Positions 25,638 to 34,074 of a DNA stretch of 64,000 nt are shown here, in pieces (position 1 is the stretch's first letter; the number at the start of each line of letters is the position of its first letter). The notes beneath the pieces were generated by a model. It did no database searches. It saw nothing but the letters and a program-made list of their open reading frames with translations, and was not told where the DNA came from. The DNA is from Rhodovastum atsumiense (GTDB lineage: Bacteria; Pseudomonadota; Alphaproteobacteria; Acetobacterales; Acetobacteraceae). A program made the position numbers and the translations under genes. Where the stretch lies: NCBI RefSeq assembly GCF_937425535.1, contig NZ_OW485602.1, forward strand, positions 156,130-220,129. The letters run 5' to 3'.

Positions 25638-27191
25638 TCATGCCGCGGCATTGCGCCGCAGGCCGAAATCCTCGGGGAAGTGCCGCAGCGCGCTCAGCAC
25701 CGGAAAAGGTACGAACCCGCCCAGCGCACAGAGCGAGCCGGCGCGCATGGTGGCGCAAAGATCCTCCAGCAGCGCCACCTCCGCTTCGCGCCGGACGCCG
25801 GCGATGATGCGCTCGATCACCTCGCGTCCGCGCACCGCGCCGATGCGGCAGGGCGTGCATTTGCCGCAGGATTCATGGGCGCAGAATTCCATGGCGAAAC
25901 GCGCCTGCCGCGCCATGTCGACGCTGTCGTCGAATACCACCAGCCCGCCATGGCCGATCAGCCCGTCGCGGGCGGCGAACGCCTCGTAGTCGTAGGGCGT
26001 GTCGAACAGCGAAGGCGGGAAATAGGCGCCGAGCGGTCCGCCTGCCTGCACCGCGCGCACGCGCCGCCCGGTCGCGGTGCCCCCGCCAATGCCCATGACC
26101 AAGTCGCCGAGCGTGATGCCGAAGGCGGTTTCAAACAGGCCACCGTGGCGGACATTGCCGGCCAGTTGCACCGGCATCGTCCCGCGTGAGCGGCCCATGC
26201 CGAAATCGGCATAGGTCTGCGCCCCTTCGGCCAGGATCACCGGCACCGTGGCCAGGGACAGCAAATTGTTCACCACCGTGGGCAAGCCGAACAGGCCGCG
26301 CAGTGCCGGCAAGGGCGGCTTCGCCCGCACCACGCCGCGCCTGCCTTCGATGCTCTCCAGCAGCGCCGTCTCTTCGCCGCACACATAGGCGCCAGCACCG
26401 ACCCGCAATTCGATGTCGAAGACGAAGCCGGACCCGAGCACGTCCGTCCCGAGCAGCCCCCGCGCCCGCGCCAGGTCGAGCGCGCGTTGCATCGCCTGGT
26501 TCGCCTGCGGATATTCCGATCGGCTGTAGATATAGCCCTGCGCCGCGCCCACGGCGAAGCCGGTGATCGCCATGCCCTCGATCAGGCCGAACGGATCGCC
26601 CTCCATCAGCATCCGGTCGGCGAAGGTGCCGCTGTCGCCCTCATCGGCATTGCAGACGACGAATTTCTGCTCGGCCGGGGCATCGGCCACGGTCTTCCAC
26701 TTCACGCCGGTCGGGAACCCTGCCCCGCCCCGCCCGCGCAGGCCCGAACGCGTGACCTCGTCCAGCGTGGCCGCCGGGCCGATGGCCAGGGCTCGTTCCA
26801 GTCCGCGCAGGCCGCCATGGCCCCGGTAGCCGTCAAGGTCGAGCGGATCGACGATCCCGCAGCGCGCGAAGGTCAGCCGGGTCTGCGCACGCAGGAACGG
26901 ATGATCCTCGGGCCGTCCGATGCGCAGGCGGTGCGGCGCCCCGGCCAGCATCCCGGCCCGCAGCAGGCCCGGCACGTCAGCCGGGGCCACCGGGCCATAC
27001 CCGATCCGCCCGACCGGGGTCTCGACTTCCACCAGGGGTTCCAGCCACATCATGCCCCGTGAGCCGGTACGGACGAGTTGCAGCTCCCGTCCCTCCGCCG
27101 CCGCTGCGGCCAGGATCGCCCGCGCCACGCCCTCGGCGCCGACGGCCAGTGCCGCCGCGTCCCGCGGCACGAAAATGCGTGTCTGTGTCAT
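25638..27191 (-). CDS. fdsB: NAD-dependent formate dehydrogenase beta subunit FdsB
   Basis: A 517-residue NuoF-like diaphorase subunit that passes electrons from FdsA to NAD+. The FMN/NADH-binding signature GLRGRGGAGFPTGVKWKTV, then NADEGDSGTFADRMLMEGDP and CGEETALLESIEGRRG, are clear. The C-terminal [4Fe-4S] site is ESCGKCTPCRIGA plus a distal cysteine. The start at 27191 (MTQTRIFVPRD) overlaps fdsG by four bases. Confidence 0.95.
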   Translation of the reverse strand: MTQTRIFVPRDAAALAVGAEGVARAILAAAAAEGRELQLVRTGSRGMMWLEPLVEVETPVGRIGYGPVAPADVPGLLRAGMLAGAPHRLRIGRPEDHPFLRAQTRLTFARCGIVDPLDLDGYRGHGGLRGLERALAIGPAATLDEVTRSGLRGRGGAGFPTGVKWKTVADAPAEQKFVVCNADEGDSGTFADRMLMEGDPFGLIEGMAITGFAVGAAQGYIYSRSEYPQANQAMQRALDLARARGLLGTDVLGSGFVFDIELRVGAGAYVCGEETALLESIEGRRGVVRAKPPLPALRGLFGLPTVVNNLLSLATVPVILAEGAQTYADFGMGRSRGTMPVQLAGNVRHGGLFETAFGITLGDLVMGIGGGTATGRRVRAVQAGGPLGAYFPPSLFDTPYDYEAFAARDGLIGHGGLVVFDDSVDMARQARFAMEFCAHESCGKCTPCRIGAVRGREVIERIIAGVRREAEVALLEDLCATMRAGSLCALGGFVPFPVLSALRHFPEDFGLRRNAAA

Positions 27192-27664
27192 GGGCCACCC
27201 TGCCCGAGCGCCGCCGTTTCCAGGGAGGTCGCATCGAGCCGCCCCACCGGCTCGCCATCCACCAGGGCGGCCGGCGCGCAGGCGCACAGCCCCAGGCAAT
27301 AGACCGGCTCGATCGTCAGCCGCCCATCCGGTGTCGTATCCCCCCAGTCAAGGCCAAGCCGGCGCATCAGGGAATCTGCCAGCGCCTCGCCGCCCATGGA
27401 CTGGCAGGCTTCCGCCCGGCACAGCTTCACCACGCGCCGTCCCGGAGGATGCTGGCGAAACTCGTGGTAGAAGCTGACGACCCCATGCACTTCGGCGCGC
27501 GACAGGTTCAACGCCTCTGCCAGCATGGGGATCGCTGCCTGCGGGATATGGCCAAATGCGTGCTGAAGCGCATGCAGCATCGGCAGCAATGCACCCGGAC
27601 GGCCTGCTTCCGCCGCGATCAGCGCCTGTGCCGCCTGGCCGTCCCAGGGCCGGTATGTGCCCAT
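27188..27664 (-). CDS. fdsG: NAD-dependent formate dehydrogenase gamma subunit FdsG
   Basis: A 158-residue NuoE-like subunit with a thioredoxin-like [2Fe-2S] domain. The cluster cysteines are in CRAEACQSMGG and VYCLGLCACAPAALV. FdsG is the first gene of fdsGBAD, and its 90-base leader contains a dyad that may bind the adjacent LysR protein. Confidence 0.93.
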   Translation of the reverse strand: MGTYRPWDGQAAQALIAAEAGRPGALLPMLHALQHAFGHIPQAAIPMLAEALNLSRAEVHGVVSFYHEFRQHPPGRRVVKLCRAEACQSMGGEALADSLMRRLGLDWGDTTPDGRLTIEPVYCLGLCACAPAALVDGEPVGRLDATSLETAALGQGGP

Positions 27665-27741
27665 GACGTTCCCACCCGATCGTTATTGGCGCCCATAGCA
27701 TATGGTTCCGGGCGGCCGATCAAGCGATCCCCGACATGCGG

Positions 27742-27760
27742 CGATAGAACAATCCTATCG
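27742..27760. promoter_or_regulatory. Candidate FdsR (LysR) operator upstream of fdsG
   Basis: CGATAGAACAATCCTATCG is a perfect 6+7+6 dyad with T-N11-A geometry. It lies about 80 bases before the fdsG start and overlaps the stop of the LysR gene. LysR regulators commonly bind next to their target promoter. It shares the ATA-N9-TAT frame with elements before hyfA and the hypC paralogue. Confidence 0.5.
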
Positions 27761-28657
27761 ACCGTGGCGCTCCAACTGCCGGCGCAGGGAGTCCGCCGTC
27801 AGCAACAGCGCCGCCAGCAGTGGCGTCTGTGGTTCCCGGTCTGGCACGATCAACCCGATCGTGTGGGTTTCCTCCGGTTCGACGATCGGGATCGCCCGCA
27901 GCGTCTCGGTCAGGCCGAGCGTGGTCGCCAGGATCTCCGGCAGCACCGTCGCCCATTGGCCGGTGCGCACATGCGCGAACAACGCGATCATCGAGTTCGA
28001 TTCGAGCGTCGGCGGCACCATTTCCCCCGCCTGGGACAGCAGGCGGTCGATGATCCGCCGGTTCTGCATATCCGGGGTCAGCAGGCACAGCGGAACCTGG
28101 CTGACCTCGGCCCAGGTGACCTGCGCACGGTCGCCGAAGGCGCTGCCACCCGCGATCAGCAGGCGATAGCGCTCGCGGTACAGTGGCACTCCGCGCATGC
28201 GTCCAAGCGGCTCGTTGTCGAGATAGGTCAGGCCGGCATCCGCCACCAGGTTCTCGATCAGGTCGAGGATGCCATCCGAGGAGCGGGCCAGGACGGTGAA
28301 CCGTACTTCCGGATGGCGGCTGCGGAAGGGAGTGGTCAGGGCCGGCACCATGGCCAGTGCGGTCGGGATGGCGGCCAGGCGGAGCGTTCCCGACAGGCTG
28401 TGGCGTGACGTCCGGACGTCTTCCCGCATCGCCCGCACGTCGCCGACGATGCGCCGGGCCCAGAGCAGCACCCGCTCGCCTTCCGGCGTCAGCCCCTGGT
28501 ACCGGGCGCCGCGCTGCACCAGCAAGGTTCCGAGCGTCTCCTCGAGCTGCTTCAGCCCGGCCGACAGCGTGGGCTGGGTGACCCCGCATATCTCGGCGGC
28601 CCGGCCAAAGTGCTGTTCGCGTGCCAGGGCGATCAGGAACTCGAGCTTGTCGATCAT
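27755..28657 (-). CDS. LysR-type regulator of formate dehydrogenase, FdsR-like
   Basis: A 300-residue LysR-type protein with helix-turn-helix HFGRAAEICGVTQPTLSAGLKQLE and an effector domain. It is a paralogue of the regulator at 15783. Its position immediately upstream of and co-oriented with fdsGBAD matches the role of FdsR in Cupriavidus necator, where a LysR protein next to fds responds to formate. Autoregulation and control of fds through the dyad at 27742-27760 are inference. Confidence 0.85.
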   Translation of the reverse strand: MIDKLEFLIALAREQHFGRAAEICGVTQPTLSAGLKQLEETLGTLLVQRGARYQGLTPEGERVLLWARRIVGDVRAMREDVRTSRHSLSGTLRLAAIPTALAMVPALTTPFRSRHPEVRFTVLARSSDGILDLIENLVADAGLTYLDNEPLGRMRGVPLYRERYRLLIAGGSAFGDRAQVTWAEVSQVPLCLLTPDMQNRRIIDRLLSQAGEMVPPTLESNSMIALFAHVRTGQWATVLPEILATTLGLTETLRAIPIVEPEETHTIGLIVPDREPQTPLLAALLLTADSLRRQLERHGR

Positions 28658-28748
28658 GCCGCAGTCTGAAATGGGTCCGGCACATTGGCAATGATGACGG
28701 GTGCCTTGGCGGGGCTGCGGACTTTTTGCCGCGCAGCGAGAATGGGGT

Positions 28749-28792
28749 GCAGGGGCCGTGTGGCCCCTGCCGGGTCCAGGGCAGCGCCCTGG
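28749..28792. repeat. Tandem hairpin pair, REP-like intergenic element
   Basis: Two perfect hairpins follow each other: GCAGGGGCC/GGCCCCTGC with a GTGT loop (28749-28770) and CCAGGGC/GCCCTGG with an AGC loop (28776-28792). They lie in the gap between the YdeP-like gene and lysR. The composition resembles GC-rich extragenic palindromes common in Rhodospirillales genomes. They could also terminate the minus-strand message just after its stop at 28803. Confidence 0.5.
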
Positions 28793-28802
28793 CCTTTCCT
28801 TC

Positions 28803-31136
28803 TTAACCCGTGGCCAGCTCCGGTTGGGCTTGTTGCGGAGCCGGCGCCCCGGCGCGGTGCACGGTCACGGGGATCGACTTGGCTGCCGGCGTCTTGCTGC
28901 CTTCCGCATAGTGCCACAGCGGCAGCAAGGCGTTGGCCTCGGGATAATAGGCGCCGATGCAGCCCACCGGGATGTCGTAGGGCGTCACCCGGAAGCCGGA
29001 CATCTCGCGCCTGATCCCGTCCCGTGCGGAGGTTCGCAGCATCACCTGCTCTCCTTCCGCGAGCCCGAGCCGGTCAATGTCGTCACGGTTCATGAGCACG
29101 ACCATGCGGGTGCCGTCGATGCCGCGGAACCTGTCATTGTAGCCGTAGATCGTGGTGTTGAACTGATCGTTGCTGCGCAGCGTGATCAGCCGCAGCACGT
29201 CATGCCCGATCTCCGGCATGTCCGGATCCTCATCCAGGCCCCGCGGCGTGATGATGTTGGCCTTGCCGGTCTTCGTGTGCCACACACGCTGGCGTGCCGG
29301 CAGCGGACGATGGAACCCGCCGGGCTCCCACATGCGGCGGTCATAGTCATGGAAGATCTCCGGATAGGTTTCGGCGATCGAGGCACGGATGCGGCTGTAG
29401 TCGTCGACCCAGGCATCCCACGGCACGTTTGGGTTCGGCTCCAGCGTGGCCTTGGCGATTTCGGCTACCAGCCGGATCTCGCTGATGAGGTGGGGCGATG
29501 CCGGAGAGCGCACGCCGCGCGAACCATGGATGCAGGAACTGGTATCCTCCGTTGACAGGGATTGCGGCCCGCTCGCCTGCATGTCCACCTCGATCCGTCC
29601 GATCACCGGCAGCAGGAAGCTGATCTCGCCATGTACGAGATGGCTGCGGTTCAGCTTGGTGGCGACGTTTACGGTCAGGCGCATGCGCCGCCAGGCCGGC
29701 TCCATGCGGTCGCGGTCGGGGATCGCCCGCACGAAGTTGCCGCCCAGCATCACGAAGGCCTGGATCCTGCCGGCAAGGATCTCCTCGCAGGCCTCGACGG
29801 TGTTGAGGCCCGGCTCGCGCGGCGGCGAGAATCCGTACTGCCCGGCAAGCCGGTCCAGCGGCACCAGTTCGGGTTTCTCGGTGATGCCGACGGTGCGCTG
29901 GCCCTGCACGTTGCTGTGGCCGCGCACGGGGCAGATGCCGCCGCCGGGCCGGCCGATATTGCCGCGCAGCAGCAGCAGGTTCACCAGCATCTGCACCGTC
30001 TCGACGCCGGCGCGATGCTGGGTGAGGCCCATGCCGTAGACGCCCAGCACGGAGGCGGACGCCGCATAGGTGGTGGCGGTCGCTTCCATGGCGGCGCGGC
30101 GCAGGCCCGAGCGGCGCTCCAGCGCGTCCCAGTCCTGCCGGCGCAGCCATGCGACAAAGCCGTCGAAACCCTGGGTGTGGGTGGCGATGAAATCATGGTC
30201 AAGCACAGCCCTGCGGCCTTCCGCGCGCGCGGCATCGTCCATGGCGACGAGTGCCTTGCAAATGCCCGCGATTGCGGCGAGGTCCCCGCCTGCCTTGACC
30301 TGATGGTACTGGGATGCGATCCGGGTCCGCTCGCCGGTCAGCATCTCGACCGGGGATTGCGGATTGGTGAAGCTCTCCAGGCCGCGCTCGCGCAGTGGAT
30401 TGTAGACGATGATCGGCACGCCGCGCCGACTTGCATGCTGCAGCGGGTGCAGCATGCGCGGGCTGTTGCTGCCGGGGTTCTGCCCGAAGACCATGATGCA
30501 GTCGGTTTTGGCGAAGTCGTCGAGCGTCACCGTGCCCACCGGAACGCCGATGCTCTCGGGCAAGGCGACGGACGTGGTCTCGTGGCACATGTTGGAGCTG
30601 TCCGGCAGGTTGTTGTTGCCGTACAACCGGGCCAGCAGCGCGTACAGGTAGCTGGCCTCGTTCGAGCACCGGCCGGAGCTGTAGAAGACAACGGAGCGCC
30701 GGTCGGTGATGGCGCGCAGCTCGCGGCCGATTTCGGCGAAGGCCGCGTCCCACGACACCGGCACGTAACGGTCGCTCGCCGGGTCATAGCGGAGCGGATG
30801 GGTCAGGCGGCCGGCTTCCTCCAGGTCATGGTCTTCCCAGGAGAGCAACTCGGTCACGCTGTGGTCGGCGAAGAAGGCCGGCGTGCAGCGGTGCGCGGTG
30901 AGCTCCCAGGCCGTCGCCTTCACGCCGTTCTCGCAGAACTCGAACGGCAGTGGTTGCGCCGGCTTCGACCAGGCGCAGCTGATGCACTGGAAGCCGTCGA
31001 CCTTGTTCTGGCGGGTCAGCGCCAGTCCGCCGCTGGCCAGGATGCCTTCCCGGCTGAGGATGTTGCGCACCGAGTTGGCGGAGCCCCAACCGCCGGAGGG
31101 CCGTGTATAGGGCTTGAAAGAGGGATTGCGGTTCAT
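28803..31136 (-). CDS. YdeP/FdhF-like molybdopterin oxidoreductase
   Basis: A 777-residue protein of the YdeP-type molybdopterin oxidoreductase family (FdhF-alpha-like). It has the family opening with CISCAWSKP and FEFCENGVKA, the molybdopterin region SNMCHETTSVALP where a cysteine may ligate the metal, GGGICPVRGHSNVQGQRT, and the C-terminal dinucleotide-binding part with LRSNDQFNTTIYG. The true substrate of this family is not settled; formate dehydrogenase activity has been suggested by similarity only. The start at 31136 (MNRNPSFK) follows a GGAG site. It sits upstream of fdsR and fdsGBAD on the same strand. Confidence 0.85.
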   Translation of the reverse strand: MNRNPSFKPYTRPSGGWGSANSVRNILSREGILASGGLALTRQNKVDGFQCISCAWSKPAQPLPFEFCENGVKATAWELTAHRCTPAFFADHSVTELLSWEDHDLEEAGRLTHPLRYDPASDRYVPVSWDAAFAEIGRELRAITDRRSVVFYSSGRCSNEASYLYALLARLYGNNNLPDSSNMCHETTSVALPESIGVPVGTVTLDDFAKTDCIMVFGQNPGSNSPRMLHPLQHASRRGVPIIVYNPLRERGLESFTNPQSPVEMLTGERTRIASQYHQVKAGGDLAAIAGICKALVAMDDAARAEGRRAVLDHDFIATHTQGFDGFVAWLRRQDWDALERRSGLRRAAMEATATTYAASASVLGVYGMGLTQHRAGVETVQMLVNLLLLRGNIGRPGGGICPVRGHSNVQGQRTVGITEKPELVPLDRLAGQYGFSPPREPGLNTVEACEEILAGRIQAFVMLGGNFVRAIPDRDRMEPAWRRMRLTVNVATKLNRSHLVHGEISFLLPVIGRIEVDMQASGPQSLSTEDTSSCIHGSRGVRSPASPHLISEIRLVAEIAKATLEPNPNVPWDAWVDDYSRIRASIAETYPEIFHDYDRRMWEPGGFHRPLPARQRVWHTKTGKANIITPRGLDEDPDMPEIGHDVLRLITLRSNDQFNTTIYGYNDRFRGIDGTRMVVLMNRDDIDRLGLAEGEQVMLRTSARDGIRREMSGFRVTPYDIPVGCIGAYYPEANALLPLWHYAEGSKTPAAKSIPVTVHRAGAPAPQQAQPELATG

Positions 31137-31272
31137 TCTTCGGGCTCCACGCCTTGCACGGCCCGAGAACCCCGGCATGAGGCGTGGGTTGCGTCCCTCA
31201 ATCCCGGGGGCCTGCAACCGCACTGGCCCGGACGTGTTCAGTCCATTCCCCATCTGTCCGGGAGGGCGGCGC

Positions 31273-31527
31273 GTGGTGCGACTTGTTCAAGACGGCTATC
31301 TCCTCGACAAGCCGTCCCCGCCGTCGCAGCCGAAGCTGTTTTTCGATCAGCGGGTCATTCCTGCGGCCATCGATGCGGCCGGGGCCGTGGAAGCGGTGCT
31401 GGAGCGGCTGGCCGTGCGCACGCGGCAACGGCCTGTCATGGTCCTCGGCATGGCGATGGGGGCCGGTTTCCTGGTTTCCCGACTGACCGGACGCCATGCC
31501 AGCGGGAGCGCGCGCAGGCTTTTCTGA
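31273..31527 (+). CDS. Small C-terminally anchored membrane protein, hypothetical
   Basis: An 84-residue frame starting with GTG behind a GGGAGGGCG site. The last third has one hydrophobic helix (RPVMVLGMAMGAGFLVSRL) followed by basic residues, resembling the C-terminal anchor of DUF883/ElaB-like proteins. The N-terminal part is soluble. I recognise no firm family. It lies divergent from the YdeP-like gene. Confidence 0.4.
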   Translation: MVRLVQDGYLLDKPSPPSQPKLFFDQRVIPAAIDAAGAVEAVLERLAVRTRQRPVMVLGMAMGAGFLVSRLTGRHASGSARRLF

Positions 31528-31652
31528 CGGACACGCGCCGTCATCGGCTGCCGCCCGCATAACCGCCGAAACACCTGTTCCGTGTATTCCACTCCCGCAC
31601 GGACGGGCTTGGGCATAATCTTGCTTCGCTGGTGAATGCCCGGAGTCCGATC

Positions 31653-33350
31653 ATGACGGCCACGCCGATCTCACGCCTCGAACATGCCGCTCCACGCCGG
31701 GGGGCTGATGTCCTGCTGGAAATCCTGGACAGCGAGGGCGTCGAGTACATCTTCGGCAATCCCGGCACGACCGAGCTGCCGCTGATGGACGCGCTCGTCG
31801 ACCATCCCACGATCCGCTACGTGCTGGCGCTGCAGGAGGCGAGTGTCGTCGCCATGGCCGACGGCTACGCCCAGGCGGCCCGCCGTCCCGGCTTCCTCAA
31901 CCTGCACACGGCGGGTGGGCTGGGGCATGGGATGGGCAACCTGCTCAATGCCAGCGTTTCGCAGACACCGCTGGTGGTGACCGCGGGCCAGCAGGATTCG
32001 CGCCATACCATCACCGATCCGCTGTTGTTCGGCGATCTGGTGCGCATCGCCGGCCCGGCGGTGAAATGGGCGCAGGAGGTCACCAGCGCCGACCAGCTTC
32101 CGGTGCTGGTGCGCCGTGCCTTCCACGACGCCATGGCCGCCCCGACCGGTCCGGTCTTCCTCTCTTTGCCCATGGACATCATGGAGGAGATGAGCAGCGT
32201 GGGCATCGCCGAGCGCTCGGTCATCGAGCGCCGCGCCATCGCCGGATCGCTGGACGTGCTGGCCGGGCATCTTGCCGCCATCGCCCCCGGCCGCCTGGCC
32301 ATCATCGCCGGCGACGAGGTCTATGCCGCCGACGCCGCCGCCGAGGTGGTGCAGGTGGCGGAGATGCTGGGGGCGCCGGTCTATGGCTCGTCCTGGCCGT
32401 CGCGCCTGCCGTATCCGACCGCGCATCCGCTCTGGGCCGGCAACCTGCCGACCAAGGCGACCGATATCGCCGCCGTGCTCGGGCAGTACGACGCGCTGTT
32501 CGCGCTCGGCGGCAAGTCGCTCATCACCATTCTCTATACCGAAGGCCCTGCGGTGCCCCCGGGCTGCGCCGTGTTCCAGATGTCGGCCGACGTGCGCGAC
32601 CTCGGTCGGACCTATCCCACGCCGCTGTCCCTGGTGGGCGACATCCAGGTTTCGTTGCGCGCGCTGATGCCCCTGCTCGCCGCCGCGACCGCCCCCCAGG
32701 CGCAGGCTTATGCCGCCCTGGTGCGCGCGGCCGGAGAGGCGCAGCGCCGCCGTCGCCAGACGCTCGCGGAAGCGGCGACGGCACAGGTCGATGCCCCGGT
32801 CATCACGCCCCTGGTCGCGGCCCGGGAAGCCGTGCGCGCCATCGGGCCGGATATCGCCATCGTGGACGAGGCGATCGCCACCTCGGTGCATGTGCGTGGC
32901 TTCCTGAACAGCGCTTCGTCGCGCCAGTATTCCTTCCTGCGCGGCGGTGGCCTGGGCTGGGGCATGCCGGCTGCGGTCGGCTGCTCGCTCGGGCTTGGCC
33001 GCGAGCCGGTGGTCTGCCTGGTGGGTGACGGCGCCGCGCTGTATTCGCCGCAGGCCTTGTGGACGGCGGCGCATGAGGACCTGCCGGTGACCTTCGTGGT
33101 GATGAACAACCGCGAGTACAACGTGCTCAAGAACTTCATGAAGGCACAGACCGGCTACGCCTCGGTGCGCAGCAATCGTTTCATTGCCATGGATATCGCC
33201 AATCCGGCAGTGGACTACCTTGCGCTCGCGCAGGCGCTGGGTGTCCCGGCGCGCCGGATCGAAAAGGCAAGCGATGTCGCGCCGGCAATCGAGGCCGGCA
33301 TCGCCAGCCGCCGGGCCAACCTGGTCGAGATCGTGATCAGTCCGGGCTGA
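31653..33350 (+). CDS. Thiamine-diphosphate-dependent decarboxylase, benzoylformate decarboxylase-like
   Basis: A 565-residue ThDP enzyme with the full pyruvate-oxidase-type domain order. The cofactor glutamate is in ALQEASVVAMADGYA, a histidine equivalent to the active-site His70 of benzoylformate decarboxylase is in NLHTAGGLGHGMGNLL, and the ThDP/Mg motif GDGAALYSPQALWTAAHEDLPVTFVVMNN is near the end. Oxalyl-CoA decarboxylase or a related activity cannot be excluded. The start at 31653 (MTATPIS) has GGAG upstream. It is monocistronic and followed by a strong inverted repeat. Confidence 0.8.
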   Translation: MTATPISRLEHAAPRRGADVLLEILDSEGVEYIFGNPGTTELPLMDALVDHPTIRYVLALQEASVVAMADGYAQAARRPGFLNLHTAGGLGHGMGNLLNASVSQTPLVVTAGQQDSRHTITDPLLFGDLVRIAGPAVKWAQEVTSADQLPVLVRRAFHDAMAAPTGPVFLSLPMDIMEEMSSVGIAERSVIERRAIAGSLDVLAGHLAAIAPGRLAIIAGDEVYAADAAAEVVQVAEMLGAPVYGSSWPSRLPYPTAHPLWAGNLPTKATDIAAVLGQYDALFALGGKSLITILYTEGPAVPPGCAVFQMSADVRDLGRTYPTPLSLVGDIQVSLRALMPLLAAATAPQAQAYAALVRAAGEAQRRRRQTLAEAATAQVDAPVITPLVAAREAVRAIGPDIAIVDEAIATSVHVRGFLNSASSRQYSFLRGGGLGWGMPAAVGCSLGLGREPVVCLVGDGAALYSPQALWTAAHEDLPVTFVVMNNREYNVLKNFMKAQTGYASVRSNRFIAMDIANPAVDYLALAQALGVPARRIEKASDVAPAIEAGIASRRANLVEIVISPG

Positions 33351-33381
33351 GGCCCGGCAATACGGGCGTCGGTGAGGCTGG

Positions 33382-33441
33382 ATGCGCCGTCTTGTTGGCA
33401 TCATGCTGGCATGAAGGCATGATGCCAACAAGACGGCGCAT
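33382..33441. repeat. 25-bp perfect inverted repeat after the ThDP enzyme
   Basis: The arms 33382-33406 and 33417-33441 are perfectly complementary over 25 bases, separated by the 10-base loop TGGCATGAAG. The core of each arm contains GGCATCATGC or its complement. The repeat begins 31 bases after the decarboxylase stop. No T-run follows. It could be a strong bidirectional terminator or message-stabilising hairpin, a protein-binding dyad, or a remnant of a palindromic mobile element. Confidence 0.75.
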
Positions 33442-33547
33442 TCGTGGCCAGATCCATGTCCGGAGCCGCAGAAATAATTTATTTCGAATTTGTGTAATAT
33501 TATCATCAACAGACATTGTATTTATAGTTGATGAATCTCGCTATTTC

Positions 33548-33575
33548 TTGACTATCACATAGCCTTGATTAATAG
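33548..33575 (+). promoter_or_regulatory. Candidate promoter giving a near-leaderless message
   Basis: TTGACT (33548) and TAATAG (33570) form a sigma70-like pair with 16-base spacing in a clearly AT-rich stretch (33450-33582). The predicted start of transcription would fall at about the ATG at 33583, which has no visible ribosome site. A leaderless transcript is possible but unproven. Confidence 0.3.
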
Positions 33576-33582
33576 CTTGACC

Positions 33583-34041
33583 ATGGAACCCCGTCGAACC
33601 TCCACTCCATGGCTTGAAACCATCGCACTTGGCCTTGGTGCCGCCGTGCTAGTCGGAATGCTGTCGCAGGGCCTGGAAAAGCTCGATGCTTATCGATCTT
33701 CCCTGGGGTCGGTGCTGGCATTCACCCAGGAGATTCCGGCCCGGGTCATTCGTGGCCGGCGGCCCATCGAAGTCCGGCTCCTCGATGCCGCTTCAGGGGA
33801 CGGCACCTGCATCCTCGATGTCGGGGTGATGCGGGTCAACCAGGGCAGCCTGATCGTGACGGCCGAGGAGCCCGGCCATGCCGTCCACGCCCTCTGGCGC
33901 GGTGGCGAAACCGCCGGCGCCCGCGCCTGTCCGGCGGGGGCAATGCTCCGGATCGAGCCGCGGGCATTCTCGGATCTGACGGCGATTGTCCGGGGGTTGG
34001 TGAGCGAGACCGATATCCTGATCCCGGTCGTAGGAACCTGA
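33583..34041 (+). CDS. Hypothetical single-pass membrane protein
   Basis: A 152-residue protein with one N-terminal membrane helix (about residues 12-32, LETIALGLGAAVLVGML) and a soluble remainder with two cysteines, probably periplasmic. I recognise no family. The start at 33583 (MEPRRTS) lacks a ribosome site. It converges with the protease gene, 33 bases away. Confidence 0.55.
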   Translation: MEPRRTSTPWLETIALGLGAAVLVGMLSQGLEKLDAYRSSLGSVLAFTQEIPARVIRGRRPIEVRLLDAASGDGTCILDVGVMRVNQGSLIVTAEEPGHAVHALWRGGETAGARACPAGAMLRIEPRAFSDLTAIVRGLVSETDILIPVVGT

Positions 34042-34074
34042 CGCGCGCGGCGTCGCCCGGAGGCTGCGCCCCCA

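Noticed and set aside
22829..25807. Plus-strand open frame of 992 codons opposite fdsA
   Set aside because: Antisense shadow of a certain gene with all cofactor motifs on the minus strand.
29562..31562. Plus-strand open frame of 666 codons opposite the YdeP-like gene
   Set aside because: Antisense shadow; no ribosome site and no recognisable domain.
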